DNA from: Tetracentron sinense
Taxonomy: Eukaryota; Streptophyta; Magnoliopsida; Trochodendrales; Trochodendraceae
Length of the DNA: 64,000 nucleotides
Direction: 5' to 3'
Assembly (NCBI GenBank): GCA_015143295.1
Contig: JABCRI010001456.1
Span: forward strand, 1-64,000
The notes under the pieces are model-generated. The model was given only the letters and a program-made list of their open reading frames with translations. It did not search any database and had not been told where the DNA came from. The stretch's first letter is position 1. Each line of letters begins with the position of its first letter. This document shows, one piece after another, positions 43,337 to 55,037 of this stretch. A program made the translations under genes and the position numbers.

Positions 43337-44120
43337 TGTAAGGGATAAAATTCGTATTTTAATCTTGTGTTGTGGCAAAAAACGTGTTTTCGGTGTTAAA
43401 CATTGGATACGGGCTTATATGTGTTTTTGAGTATGTATTCGTTGCGTGTATAACAACGAACTCGTTATGCTCCTCACAACGGGAACGTTGTTCTCTAGAC
43501 AACGAACTCGTAGTCATCAAGACAACGGTATCGTCCTCGTTGTGAACAACGAGCCCGCGCTTATGTCGACAACAAGACCGACTTTTAGGAGCCGATTCTC
43601 AGGAGGCGATCATTTGTCTCTAATGTTAGGTGAAAAGCACTGTCTTGACATTTATTGCTAGTCACCTCAGGTGGGTTTTCGACCCATAAACCGACTTAGA
43701 AATTGTAGGCTCCCGCGTGTACTGCGTTCGTCATCAAATATGTCTGACATATTTGGTAATACGTGGCAAGCTTATGACATGGTCAACCAAGTCATCGATG
43801 GTCATCTATGGGCATCTCAAGCTTAACCTATAAATACCCCGGACTCCTAGTGCATTAGGATCATCGAAAGAGGGGTATCGAAACTTAGTGCCTTAAATTT
43901 CACCTTAGTATTATAAACTCTCAGTGTTTCAGTGTCTTTATGATTTATAAGTTACCTCCTTCTTCATTTAACTGTCTTTATCATCGGAGTTGTTTCAGGG
44001 TGCGAACCCGCCTCCTCTCCTTTGTTGTTTTTAATCTTAGTTTCACGGAAAAGTTATTCTAATTGATCTACCAGTCCAGAAGCTATTGACGTGCTGAATC
44101 CGGGAAATTATTCCCCCACA
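43337..44120 (+). repeat. 3' LTR of the Tat-like element
   Basis: 784 bp, TGTAAGGGATAAAATTCG ... TTATTCCCCCACA, followed by the agtag duplication. It contains ACAACGA/TCGTTGT words in U3, cctataaatacccc at about 43828 (TATA), and preserves the empty target of solo LTR 3. It differs from the 5' LTR by scattered substitutions and the short repeat expansion. Confidence 0.92.
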
Positions 44121-44204
44121 AGTAGTTCATTGAGGGGGGCATTAAATGAGAAAGTTAAGTTTGATGAGGTGGCAAAATGAATTAGAAATTCTGATGAAAG
44201 AGGA

Positions 44205-44274
44205 GTGCCACATTGGGAATCCTATTTCTTTAGTATATAGTAATTTAGTATTTAGTGTAGATATATAGTATAGA
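44205..44274 (-). mobile_element. Helitron H4, 5' terminus
   Basis: The minus strand begins TCTATACTATATATCTACAC at 44274 (host T on the right) and continues into ATACTAAAGAAATAGGAT and a GTGGCACTCC word, matching Helitron H2. The 3' hairpin end was not found, so its left limit is unknown. It presumably lies beyond the nested LTRs. Confidence 0.55.
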
Positions 44275-44278
44275 TAGA

Positions 44279-44529
44279 TGTCCTCCAAGCTTGGGTGGAC
44301 AGTAACAATGGCTCTCATACAGTGCTTGCCATTAGACCGAATCACCGAAGCGAAGGGCAAATGTGTGGCACGCTGTCTAATAGTGTGCAACGCTTATATT
44401 CGGCCGGTGCCATTGCCGCAGTCGTCGGCTTCCCCAAGTCCCTCACCATCGCATGAGAATTCCAAAGGGAAATCCAGTGGTGTTCTCTCCGAGATTCATC
44501 AAATTATTTTCCACTTTTCGTTTGACCAG
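44279..44529 (+). pseudogene. ALF4: ALF4-like gene, exon 1 remnant
   Basis: The part just before the GT donor at 44530 reads G-V-L-S-E-I-H-Q-I-I-F-H-F-S-F-D-Q, resembling the V-L-S-E-I-x-Q-F-I-x-x-P-S-x-D-Q block of plant ALF4 (aberrant lateral root formation 4, a regulator of SCF ubiquitin ligase activity in lateral root initiation). The start abuts the 5' terminus of Helitron H4, so upstream sequence may have been displaced. The first 60 codons are not clearly ALF4-like. Identification is from remembered family sequence. Confidence 0.5.
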
Positions 44530-44620
44530 GTTCGTCTATATTCATCTCCGAGATTGTCTAGATTTAATCAATGTCTATTATCAAATTATAGTTTCTGATT
44601 TGTTTTTTTTTTGCTTACAG

Positions 44621-44699
44621 TTTTTATCCAATTTCGTTTGAACAGCCAAAGGTAGTAGCCAATTGTAGTCCACTGGATATGTTTTCAAATCTCTGCAAG
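44621..44699 (+). pseudogene. ALF4: ALF4-like gene, exon 2 remnant
   Basis: After acceptor GCTTACAG the exon reads S-F-E-Q-P-K-V-V-A directly joined to N-C-S-P-L-D-M-F-S-N-L-C-K, then GT. In ALF4 the S-F-E-L-P-K-x-V-A and C-S-P-x-D-M-L-S-I-L-C blocks are separated by a few dozen residues, so this copy has an internal deletion. Confidence 0.55.
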
Positions 44700-46343
44700 G
44701 TATGGTCCCTCAAATGTCTTTAGTAAAGATATACTTCAATACATCTTCTTTACCTTATGCTGTTTTATCTTGGATGCAATGGCAATGAATTTAATTGGGA
44801 TATATTTAGAATCGGAGAAACTGAAACGTTTTCAGCATTTCAAAGCCACAATTCCTGAATTAAGCATCCAAATTGGCCCCTAGAAAGACTGGTATACAGT
44901 ATCTATCAAAAACTCCTGAAATTTGCTCATAGTGAAATTTGATTGGTACCCAACTAATGTAAAACCCTTTTTTGCTGCTGTTGTAAAACCCTGATTCAAG
45001 CAGCTCAAAAGTTGGAATAGCCAAGCTTCCATGTCCTAGAATCCTAGGCGGCTATGGACATTGATATTCTTTGAAAAATTGCTTATGAGTGCTGCTGAGG
45101 GTGGACTGGCAAGCCGCTTAACAGTTTAGGTGTTCATATATGGATTTTATTTCTTACTTAAAAAAAAAATGATACAAAATATCTGAGGAGATTGCTAATA
45201 TATGCATTTTGTAACATTTTTTTAGTGTCATAGCAGATATTTTGCTATTGGAAGTATCAAAATATGAATTAAATATCATTTTTTTATGAGAGACGGTAAT
45301 AGATTAGATGATGTAATCAGGAAATTGTCCAAATTTCCAGAGGAATGACATGGGATGGACATTGCTCAGTTAAAATGCTGTTCGTAATTGCAACCTCGAG
45401 GCAGGTCCCATCCCAGCTTATCTTATTATATGAAGGACGACCAAAACAAGAAAAAAATTGATTGGAAATGGGGAAACAATATAGGTTTAAAGCTGTTTTT
45501 GATTGCAGTCAACCTTATTTGTTTTTGATTGCAGTCAACCTTATTAAGTTAATTCATTTTACCACGAATTGAAGTTAGTCTTTTTCTTTTATAAGGATAG
45601 TTTTATTCAAGAAGAATGAAAAGCCCCAAATTACACAAACTGCCAATACCTCAAGGTACCCAAGTAGGCATATTTTTCTTGTTCACATACATACTTTCTT
45701 AGATTAAGGTTATCAAGTGAAAAGCAAATCCGTGACTATTTCCAGGGTGTCTATGGATGTGCTGATGAACAAAAAGTAAAATTTGGAAATGTTTCTATTA
45801 GAGATAACTAGAGTAGAGTACGTGCAGGGGATCTTTCTTCTCACATTGATAAATTATAAAAGGCGTCTCAATTCTCAAGAACACCATCTATATTAGGGTT
45901 GGGATACATTAGATATAATGTAGAGCTTTTCAAACCGAGGATCTCTGTTTTCAATGTGACCTGAATTTTTAGTATAATTATATATTTTCTATTTTTTTCC
46001 TATTCTGATGCTTATGCAGTTCTTTCTACGACATTGTTTCCACACAACAAATTGTTTCCACTCTCTTAACGGCTACATGAACAAAGGACTTTTTACTTTA
46101 GTGGTCCTTCTTGTATCTTTAGTTCACACATGACACAACACCAGCAAGCTAATAGGTGCAGTCGTCATGCGAATTGTATGGACTATCCGTTTGTTTTGGT
46201 ATACTTTAGGAGCTTTACATGTTTTTGGGGAAGACTATGATGGAGCCTTCTCTCCAACTTCTACGAGTATGTAAGGTTGAACCAACCTTTAGTTCCTATA
46301 ATATCCATAGAGCTACATCCTGTTTCTGGGGGTGTCTATAGCA
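44700..46343. other. Region of the ALF4 relic with no clear exon
   Basis: AT-rich intron-like sequence. A duplicated gcagtcaaccttatt lies at about 45510-45545, and LINE-tail-like antisense text (attaaa and A-run equivalents) at about 45585-45660. No coding segment could be assigned. Confidence 0.4.
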
Positions 46344-47085
46344 GTTAGCATGATTGTCAAGGCGACTTGAGGCGACAGACCCCATAGATGTTTGAGGTGG
46401 TAGCTTGAGGCACCTGAGGCGTCACCTGATGAACTCCTTTGCAGTAGAAATTCCCCCATAATATAAGAACTATGTATGTTGCATTTCCTTGAATAAGGGG
46501 CCGTAATAAATTTTAAAATCTTCTTGTCAAGATGCACTTTGATGGAACCATCCTTAGAGATAGTTCTAAGAGTAATAAAAATGGATTTCAAGTGTTGGGA
46601 ATGAAAAAAAAAACATAATAAAAAGGATTCTACAATTATTATTGAAAGAAGGAAGAGAAAGAAAACGTAGGATAAAATAGAAAAAAACAGTCTACAGTGA
46701 CAGCCGAATGAGAGAGAGAGAGAGAGAGTATGACTACAAATAAATAGCAGGACAGTCAACTGGTCCACTCATTGAGCGAGAGAGAGGATTGGGTAACAAA
46801 AAAGAAACATACCTCACATTGTACATTTTTTTTTTCTATTTGCAAATATTTGTTTATTGGATATACAAAACATATTATAGAAACATAGAAAGTAGCGTGT
46901 TTTTTTGTTTACCAAAGTTTAATCAACAAACTACCATATTTAAATAAAAATATTTATTTATACCCTTAAATAATAATAATATTACATAAATTAAATAATG
47001 ACCACCTAGGCGGCCAATCGCATGAGCCCAGTAGAGAGCCTAATTGCCTAGGCGACCGCCTGAGGCAATGCCTTTAACAACTATG
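46344..47085. mobile_element. MULE-like or other TIR element
   Basis: The ends are loosely inverted: ttgtcaaggcgac on the left and ggcaatgcctttaacaa on the right, both within GGCG/CGCC-rich stretches. The flanking words tagcagttag (about 46337-46346) and tggcaattag agree at eight of ten positions, a possible 9-10-bp duplication. The centre is AT-rich with a (GA)n tract and no transposase. Confidence 0.4.
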
Positions 47086-47095
47086 GCAATTAGTC

Positions 47096-47215
47096 TTGTT
47101 TTTGTTTTCTTCTTTTTGCCTTTTGAGTTTACTGCTTAATAAACTCCCTATGTCTATATACTGTTGCTCCTCTTTTTCTTCATATATATAATTTAATGAT
47201 TACTGAAAAAAAAAA
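47096..47215 (+). mobile_element. LINE 3' tail
   Basis: The text tgagtttactgcttaataaa ... ctgttgctcctct and a terminal gattactg plus A-run resembles the LINE tails at 4823-4950 and 17290-17392. Only 3' UTR is present. Confidence 0.45.
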
Positions 47216-48400
47216 CTATATATATATATAAGCTGATCGCATAATCGATCCAAATTACTATGTTAAATGATTACGCTTCTGATTCCTTCTCTTTCTTAAT
47301 CTCCTAACCCTGATCGCAATCCACCATCCATTATGGAAGGCTTTCTTCTTTTCCTTCTACTTTTATCAGCCATTCTCCCCACTTCTTTGAGTTCTTGGGG
47401 AAATCATTGAGTCGAACTTGTGGATCAATGTAACTCTTTCCGAACCAACGTTTACTTCATGCTACTCTTTAGTTGCTGTTTTGTAATCAGTACTCATTCA
47501 GGTGGAGTTCTCTTTCTATCCTGCTTCTCTTTTATAGACCTGATTGCTTTGGGGATATTTCAATGGTTGTGTGTATTGCTTGCCTTGTTTTGTTAATTAT
47601 TGGATTTGTCATTAGTCTTTTTTTCCCATGGTTCTGATGCTTTTGATCTTTTGATGACATTTCACTTTAATTGGATCAGGCACTGTAGATTCCTCTAGTA
47701 AAATGATCAAGTCGCCTTCTTATTTAATTCCTCATCTGAGAGGGCTGGGCCTCAAAAGCTAATAGTATCAATGACTACTGGAAAATCTAAGTGAGATTCA
47801 TATAACTGATTATCAGTTGAATATAAATATGATCTTGGTAAAAAAAAAAGTCGGTTTGAGTTGAGTGCAGACATATATGGCTACAGGCTACCCAATATGG
47901 TGTTTGATGCAAATCTTTGTTGGTAAATTCATATATATACTAAAAGGTGTTGATTATTCAGAATTCATATGAAGTGTAAGATGCCCTGCTATTTTCTATT
48001 AGGATGCAAATATACGTCTACGAAATACATCGTCTCACACATAACCATCATATCTTCTTTCCAAGTTTTATTTTCAAATAGTTTCAAAGTACAATGTCAC
48101 ATAAAGTATGCAAGAGTTCAAAAATTCGTCATTGAGATTCTCAACTCCTGACATCTTCAGTTTGTCACTCTAAAGCTTAAAATTTGCTCTGAAGAAAATG
48201 TTTTTTTTAACAAAACTTAGAAATTAAACTTAAATTGATTGGCCCTTTTATAGGGGAAATAAGAGAAAACAAAATGCCATAGTTTTTGCACTTGAATCTG
48301 ATACAAAACCCTTAAAAATGTCACACAAATTCAGTTGATTTTTTTCGTTTCCTTTTTTTGCAAAGGACTTTTTGGTTGAGTCACAAATAATTTGGTTGAA

Positions 48401-48423
48401 TCTCTCTCTCTCTCTCTCTCTCT
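48401..48423. repeat. (TC)n microsatellite
   Basis: An uninterrupted TC tract at the 3' side of the minus-strand LINE fragment. Confidence 0.95.
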
Positions 48424-49700
48424 ACGTATGATGACCCTTTTATTAAAGAAAATGATAGGAATGGTAGAGAATCAAATTACAAAGATATTGGGCCACAAAA
48501 CAGAACATCTCTATGAACTTCCTCAGTTAAAGAATCTGCCTTGTCATTGCGATCATCATAGGACGTAAGATAACAAGATGTTTAAAAAAACACCATCTCA
48601 GATTTCTTTGACAAAACGGGTAATTCTCCATGAGCCTCCTTTTCCTCAGAAGCCCAACAAATTGCATTTCTAAATGTGCCTTTGGTTACGACTTTGTCTA
48701 AGTTTAGCCTCTTCACCAGTTTGGGACCTAGAAGATGGCTAAGCTTTTGGTTTTATCATAGTCACAAACTCCGACCAGCTCTGAGAGCCAAAGATAGTTT
48801 TACTTTAAACTATTGAGAGCAGTTCCAATATCCAAAGGGGTTTGGGTTCCCAATCGAACGTCAAATTTGATTTTAGTTCCTTTTATTTCAGCCGGTGCAA
48901 TTCCGCTTCGAGATTAAAGAGAAAAAATTGAAAAAGGTCTAAGCTGCTACTTTCCAGTTTTTAAGATATCATTGTTACTAATTCCTTTATAAAAAGTCAC
49001 TTCGGTCTATCAATAACAGTAAAAAATACTAGAGAGACACGATTCTAAAATTCCTTTTATTCTTTCCTCCCAATTCCCCATATCATAGCTTTAGGACCAC
49101 TGCAGAATTTCTCAAAGGGATTTATATCCTATCAAGAAATTGTCAAAGATATTGAGCGGGATGCCCAAGAGAGCTTTACTAGGTTGAGGAAATGGAAAAC
49201 CATCATAATCACTTTGCAATTGGATAGTGTTGTAACTTGTGAGTATTAATTCTGCTAAGAGACACCATCCAAAAAAAGGCCCTGATCTTAGGAGGAACTT
49301 TCAACTTCTAAATATTGTTGAAAGGAATATATGAAAGAGAGGGGAATAAATGGGTTGACTAAAGATTTTAGAGAAGACTTGGAACATAATATTCCACTAG
49401 GTTCAAGAGGCCAAACTTTTGTTGCACAAGAGAGAGGAAAATATATCTTATTTAAAGCTCTTTCGGGTGGGAACTGTGAATATACTTTACCAACATCTTT
49501 CTATGAACTCTAAGGAAATTAGTTTTTCAAGAGATCTTGCAAGGAGATAGGAGCCACATTGGATTTTTGGGCATATCTGGATGCAGATAAGTTAAAAAGG
49601 CGGCAAATTCCTCGCTAAGAGGAGAACCACCCCACACAGATGGATTCAAAATTTAATCTTACCTCCGCTTCCAACATTATCGTGAATAAAAAGTAAAAAG
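48424..49700 (-). mobile_element. LINE 3' half, decayed
   Basis: The minus strand at about 49310-49210 reads L-K-V-P-P-K-I-R-A-F-F-W-M-V-S-L-S-R-I-N-T, the V-P-x-K-I-R-x-F-x-W motif of zf-RVT. Sequence toward 48424 ends in TTTAATAAAAGGGTCATC, consistent with a LINE 3' UTR. Short 5' pieces reach about 49700. Many stops. It lies between the ALF4 exon remnants. Confidence 0.6.
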
Positions 49701-50226
49701 AGGGGAGGACTCACCAAGCTACTTTCTATAATATAATGATATGTCATGACTTGCTCATAGTCAGTGGGCTCGCCAAGTTATTGAGCACTTGATCTGAATT
49801 TAATCTCCCGTTGAAATATTAAAATTGGACAATACCCGATCTACAATTAGTGACACTGCGGTTCACCTTGGTACCATGGTTTTTCAGCCATGTCAATTCA
49901 TACGATCTATAGACATTCTCTGCTCACCATGCCTTCGTCCCATTAATAACAGAGAATACACGTAATAATTATAGAAAATGTGATAAATTGAGATAAAGGT
50001 TGCTCTTTTCTTTTTTGTCTTTTCTGAATGCATTTACCAAGATCCAACTAACAAGAGATGTCTTGTACTTCATAGAGCTTGATTGATCAAACTATGTGGT
50101 AATGTTTATCATACAGTTCTGTTTCTGTAACTTGTGGTTTTATTACGAAATCTGAAATTTTAATGTAATTTACCAAAAAGAGCGGAGAAATATTGTCGCT
50201 GTGCATTTTTTTTTCTTGGTTTTCAG

Positions 50227-50375
50227 TATATCTTTCCATTCAGAGATCACTTTGAGAAAATAAAAGTAGCTTTTCCTGTTACACTTAATGTTCTAAAATC
50301 TGTAGCTTCAGAGTCAGATGACGGAGATAATGATTGAAGGAGCAGTAGGCATTGCCAATTCTATGTAAGCAGTTT
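50227..50375 (+). pseudogene. ALF4: ALF4-like gene, later exon remnant
   Basis: After acceptor TTGGTTTTCAG the exon reads F-P-F-R-D-H-F-E-K-I-K-V-A-F-P-V-T-L-N-V then L-K-S-V-A-S-E-S-D-D. A short deletion and frame change follow, then A-V-G-I-A-N-S-M-stop-A-V-C. The matching ALF4 segment is F-E-x-x-K-x-x-x-P-V-I-L-x-V-L-K-A and A-x-G-I-A-N-S-I-Q-A-V-C, so CAA has become TAA. The stop and deletion mark a pseudogene. Confidence 0.6.
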
Positions 50376-52124
50376 GCTAGAATTTGACACTTTAGGGAAT
50401 CTTCTTCTTGTTTTATTAGGTAATTGCTGAGGTTCTTGATATATGCTCCATCAGGTCCTTTTAATCACAGCTCTGCTCCATGCAACAGGAGGGCAGAAGA
50501 AGTATATCAGTGCTCTACTTGTCCTATGACTCTTCACTACATCAACCTTAACTTCAAGTTTCGTTGGTTTTCTACACTTTATCTAACTTAAGGTCCAGAT
50601 TTGAGTCTTCATTTGTTTTCCTATGCATGCTCTTCAGTGATTTGTATACTAGGTTTTTGTGTCTTTTTTTTCCCCTGTAAATTTCATGCTTTTATCTTTT
50701 GCTTCAAAATCCACTCCTGCAGTGCAGGCTCGACTTTAGATTATCGTGGAAGATAAAATTTTAAGCATGTTCTCTAGTAGTTACAACTGTCACACTTCTT
50801 TCTAATTCATGGTTTGTCATATATTGGTCTTATAACTGGGTGCAATGTTGATGCAATTATTAGCAATATTTTTGGAGGTAACTTTCATATGCTACTATAG
50901 ATTATACAAAATTTTACTCTGCCTTCAATGCTTCATTAATATGTTGACAAATTGGTGTGGAGGACGACAATGATTGTGAGTTGTTTTTCCTTCTTCAAGC
51001 ATTGAGCATCTGTTACAGGTTAGTATAGGCAGACTGTATATACACATATTTTCTTTGTTGAAAATATCATTGAATTTTTTTATATTCTCTGCACAATTTA
51101 GCTGTTTTGATCCTCATCTATTTCGCTAGAGTTTATTATTTCCTCATTGATGTACTCAATCAGTGATCGGGGGCCATCTGTTGGATGCTACTTGTTTATA
51201 TAACTGTAGTGACCATGGATTGCAGGAAAAACAAACTCAACTGGAATGCTCTCTGAGAACACTTCACATAACATCTACACGGAATGGTTTCTACCTCTGC
51301 AAAACACTTAACCATGGGGATATGACAGCAAAAAAGATGGATTACGATCAATTGACCTGGTTTGTGCCGTTAGTCCTATTGAGTTGGTATTGAATCGTTG
51401 TATTGAATTCATTGAAGAAAATTTGAAACCGTCTATATAATTTTACCTGAATATATAGCATAAAGATTTTAGTGCTTGAAGTATTCACCTGGTGTAATTT
51501 AAGGCATAAATGAAAGTATACTTGTTGAACTTACATGCATCCATATGGCATGCTTGTGTTTGTTATTATGTGCTCTGATATGTTCAAGTCACAACATTGA
51601 GCTGCTCTTCTTTTCAAATCCAGTTTTACCAACTGTCGATCAAATAAAAAATCCAGTTTTACAAACTGGTAAACTAGTAATATTACAAAAAAAGACGGAT
51701 ATGAAAATTTCCTAAGAGATTGCAATCTCACATTTCAAGAGAATTGCACTGAGATGGGGCCTCAAACAGTGACTTTTTGATGGACTAGAAATCTTCTCTT
51801 TATTGTATTTGGTAATTTATTGAAAGGTAGGGAGAATTCAGTCTCATTATTCATGAGATGGGCAGGTGACTGATGCTTCGAACTGAATCGACATTTCCAA
51901 GCATGACTACTGGGATCCATCACTACCGAGCAAAAGAGAAGGGAAGTCTACACTTGCGGTGTCTTATAGTGTAGGTCTGAGTTGTTCATAATGGCGATGA
52001 AATATTAGAACACTGAAAATCTGTTCAGATCTGAACAATGGTTTCAATTAACATTGATGTGTTAGTGTTTTAATTTGTTCAACTGTTTCATTGCATATAC
52101 TTTATTGGCCTTTAACAGAGACAG
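50376..52124. other. No gene assigned
   Basis: Intron-like, T-rich text. A plus-strand segment at about 51160-51390 after a TCAATCAG acceptor-like word stays open for 76 codons but has no family similarity that I recognise. Confidence 0.4.
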
Positions 52125-53690
52125 TTATTGAGCTTTAGTTTTTAGTACTTTTCTCTTTAGTAATATTGTACATTATATTTATGAATATAATATTGGAAAA
52201 AGCCTGAAAAGGAAGAAAGAGACTGTTGTAACTGTCTTTTCGGCGACTACATGCCAAATTCTCTTCAAACACTTTTTTCATGTGAGAAAAGAGATCAGAT
52301 AAGTTTTTTTTTTTCAAATGCAAAAGAGGGGTACTTATTTCCAACAAGTGATCAAAACATTAAACGGCAGTTTTCCATTTAAAAGTTAGTGAAAGAAAAT
52401 GAACAAATGGTTACTAATATAATACATTATATTAATTAATGTAATATTGGAAAAATCCTGAAAAGGAAGAAACAGACTGTTTTTTGGCGACTAAGTGCCA
52501 AATTATCTTCAAACACTTTTTCACATGAGAAAAGCAGATTCCAAATGCAAAATCCAGGAGCACTGATTTCCAACAAGTGATCAAGACATTAAGTTGCATT
52601 TTTCCTTTTAGATTAGTGAAAGAAAATGAAAAAATGGTTAGCTAATATAATACATTATATTTATTAATATAATATTGGAAAAAACCTGAAAAGAAGAAAG
52701 GGACTGTTGGAACAGTCTTTTCGGCGACTGTCAAATTCTCTCCAAACACTTTTTCACATGAGAAAGCAAGATCAGCTCAGATTTTTTTTATTTTCCAAAT
52801 GCAAAATCCAAGAGCACTGATTTCCAACAAGTAATGAAGACATTAGGTTGCATTTTTCCTTTTAGAGTTAATGAAAGAAAATGAAAAAATGGTTAGCTAA
52901 TATAATACATTATATTTATTAATATAATGTTGGAAAAAACTCCTGGAAATGAAGAAAGAGACTGTTGGAACTGTCTTTTTGGCGACTAAGTGCCAAATTC
53001 TCTTCAAACACTTTCTCACTTGAGAAAAGCAAGATCAGATCAGATTTTTTTTTTTTTGCAAATGCAAAATCCAGGAGCACTGATTTCCAACAAGTGATCA
53101 AGACATTTAAGTTGCATTTTTCCTTTAAGAGTTAGTGAAAGAAATCAAAAAATGGTTAGCTAATATAAACATTATATTTATTAATATAATATTGGAAAAA
53201 GCCTGAAAAGGAAGAAAGAGACTGTTGGAACTGTCTTTTCGGCGAAGAAGTGCCAAATTCTCTTCAAACACTTTTTTCACATGAGAAAAGCAAGATCAGA
53301 TCAGATTTTTTTTTTCCAAATGCAAAATCCAGGAGCATTGATTTCTAACAAGTGATCAAGACATTAAGTTGCATTTTTCCTTTAAGAGTTATTGAAAGAA
53401 AATGAAAAAATGGTTAGCTAATCTAATACATTATTTTTATTAATATAATATTGGAAAAAATCTGAAAAGGAAGAATGAGACTGTTGTAACTGTCTTTTCG
53501 GCAACTAAGTGTCAAATTCTCTCCAAACACTATTTTCACATGATATAAGCAGATCATATTTTTTATTTCTTTTTTCTCCAAATGCAAAAGCCAGGGGCAC
53601 TGATTTCCAACAAATGATCAAATCATTAAGTGGCATCTTTCCTTTAAAATTTAGTGAGAAAAAAAAAATGAAAATATGGTTAGCTTGTAT
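52125..53690. repeat. Tandem array of about 255-bp units
   Basis: Six units are aligned by the word cattatatttattaatataa at 52171, 52425, 52653, 52908, 53170 and 53429 (spacings 254, 228, 255, 262, 259). Each unit has tattggaaaaa, a gactgttggaac[at]gtc box able to form a small hairpin, ccaaattctcttcaaacact, ccaaatgcaaaatccagg and atggttagctaatat. The units differ by small indels and substitutions. The minus strand of several units is open over the same stretch (F-E-E-N-L-A), likely incidental. Confidence 0.9.
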
Positions 53691-53734
53691 AGAAACTTGA
53701 TTTAGTGGATTACAAGGAACTGTAATAATGAGTT

Positions 53735-54155
53735 CAGTGATTCCACCATTATGTGATCCATGGATTTGGAACTTGCTAACTATGTGGTAGTGTATCTTTT
53801 TTTGGGTAATCTGGTAATTTATCTCGCATTATCTACTGTTTGCTCATTTCAGTCGGGAGAATGGTAACTCCATATTTTACTGCAGGTGATTGTTTGGACC
53901 CAGAATTTGATGGATGCAGGACTGTTGCAAACCTTCTTTGATTTCTCTTGAGTTCACTGATTCTGCCATAATGTGATCCATGGATTTGGAACTTGCAAAT
54001 TATGTGGTAGTGTATCCTTTTTTTTGGGTAATCTGGTAATGTACCTTGCATTGTCAACTGTTTTCTCATTTCAGTGAGGAGAATGGTAACTCCATTTTTT
54101 ACTGCAGGTGATCCTTTGGATCCAGAATTTGATGGATGCAGGAATGTTGCAGGTC
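53735..54155 (+). repeat. Two-copy tandem duplication with exon-like core
   Basis: The word tgatccatggatttggaact occurs at about 53754 and 53972, and the following about 218 bp are repeated. Each copy ends with tttactgcag and a short open piece D-P-E-F-D-G-C-R flanked by splice-like AG and GC/GT words. It may derive from an exon-intron segment of an unrecognised gene. Confidence 0.75.
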
Positions 54156-54496
54156 TCCTTTGATTTGTCTTGATAGATCTTGATGGCCGTAATTTTTACT
54201 TCTTGGATTGTCATAACAATTTGATCCATGTTCGCCAATGGTCAGCCTTGATTGGAATCACCTGACTGGTTTATTTTTGCATAGGAGATGTAATAGGTGG
54301 GACCTATCAGCTGGTGCGTCTTTCTCCCATATCTACATATGCATGTGCAATGTATATGCATTTATATATGTATGCATGTCTAGCATGAGGAATGCTAGCG
54401 GTACCTCAATTTATTGCCGGTGCATAGACACTCACACTATACATGACACGTGGAAGCACTTTTCCCTTTAATTTGTGCAGTTGGTTAAATCATAAT

Positions 54497-54729
54497 GAGA
54501 GCAGATGACCAGCAGCCCCTGTTATAGCCCATTGGGCTAAAACAGGCAGGCTATTAGTTCACTCCAATAAAAAAAACAAAAAAAATATTTTTTTAATATA
54601 TATATATATTTAAATAGACGTGAAGAAAAATGATTTGATGCCAGAAATTATTTTTTTATCGGAGTGGACCAATAGCCTGCCTGTTGTAGTCCAATGGGCT
54701 ACAACAGGGGCTGCTGCTCATCTGCTCTC
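54497..54729. mobile_element. MITE with long terminal inverted repeats
   Basis: About 75 bp from gagagcagatga through cagcagcccctgttatag to cactccaat is repeated inverted at the right end (ggagtggaccaatag ... catctgctctc). Only an AT-rich loop separates the arms. No coding capacity. Flanks are AT-rich (ataat on both sides), so the duplication length is ambiguous. Confidence 0.8.
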
Positions 54730-54830
54730 AATTATAATTTATAACCACCTTTTGTTTTTTTGTGGTTTAACCGGATGCACCGATGGAAAGGAAAAGACGG
54801 AAAGTGCTTCCACATGAGCATTCCTTTTAG

Positions 54831-55037
54831 TAGCTTTATAAAGAGAGTTTAAAATATGGGCCGGCCCCTTTGCCATTATAACTGATGGCAGTTCTGTAAT
54901 TATGGGAGAAATCATGCTGCAAAACTGCATTCTCTTTCCCCGTAATTACAGAACTGCCACGAGCTTCGCATTGTAATGGGGAGCTCTGCTTCGACGCGTT
55001 GAAGCAGATCTCCGCTCATATTTAAACTCTTATAAAA
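54831..55037. mobile_element. MITE-like palindromic element
   Basis: Outer arms ctttataaagagagtttaaa and tttaaactcttataaa are inverted, and inner arms atggcagttctgtaattatg and cgtaattacagaactgcca are also inverted, giving a nested fold of about 200 bp. Confidence 0.65.

Larger units (their letters stand above)
35971..44125 (+). mobile_element. Non-autonomous Ty3/Tat-like LTR retrotransposon with antisense ORF
   Basis: Two LTRs (35976-38943 and 43337-44120) bear TG...CA ends (TGTAAGGGATAAAATTCG and TTATTCCCCCACA), and the 5-bp duplication agtag flanks the element (35971-35975 and 44121-44125). A tRNA-Asp-like primer-binding site follows the 5' LTR and a purine tract precedes the 3' LTR. The interior has a short gag but no protease, RT, integrase or RNase H. 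Instead it has a long antisense frame (42577-40381). It must rely on enzymes supplied in trans. It inserted into the block that ends in Helitron H4. Confidence 0.9.

Noticed and set aside
46313-46768. 151-codon minus-strand frame
   Set aside because: Low-complexity Leu/Phe/Ser translation of a TIR element with a (GA)n tract; no domain or start context.
51163-51393. 76-codon plus-strand frame after an AG as a further ALF4 exon
   Set aside because: None of the expected ALF4 blocks appear in it and codon content is not gene-like.
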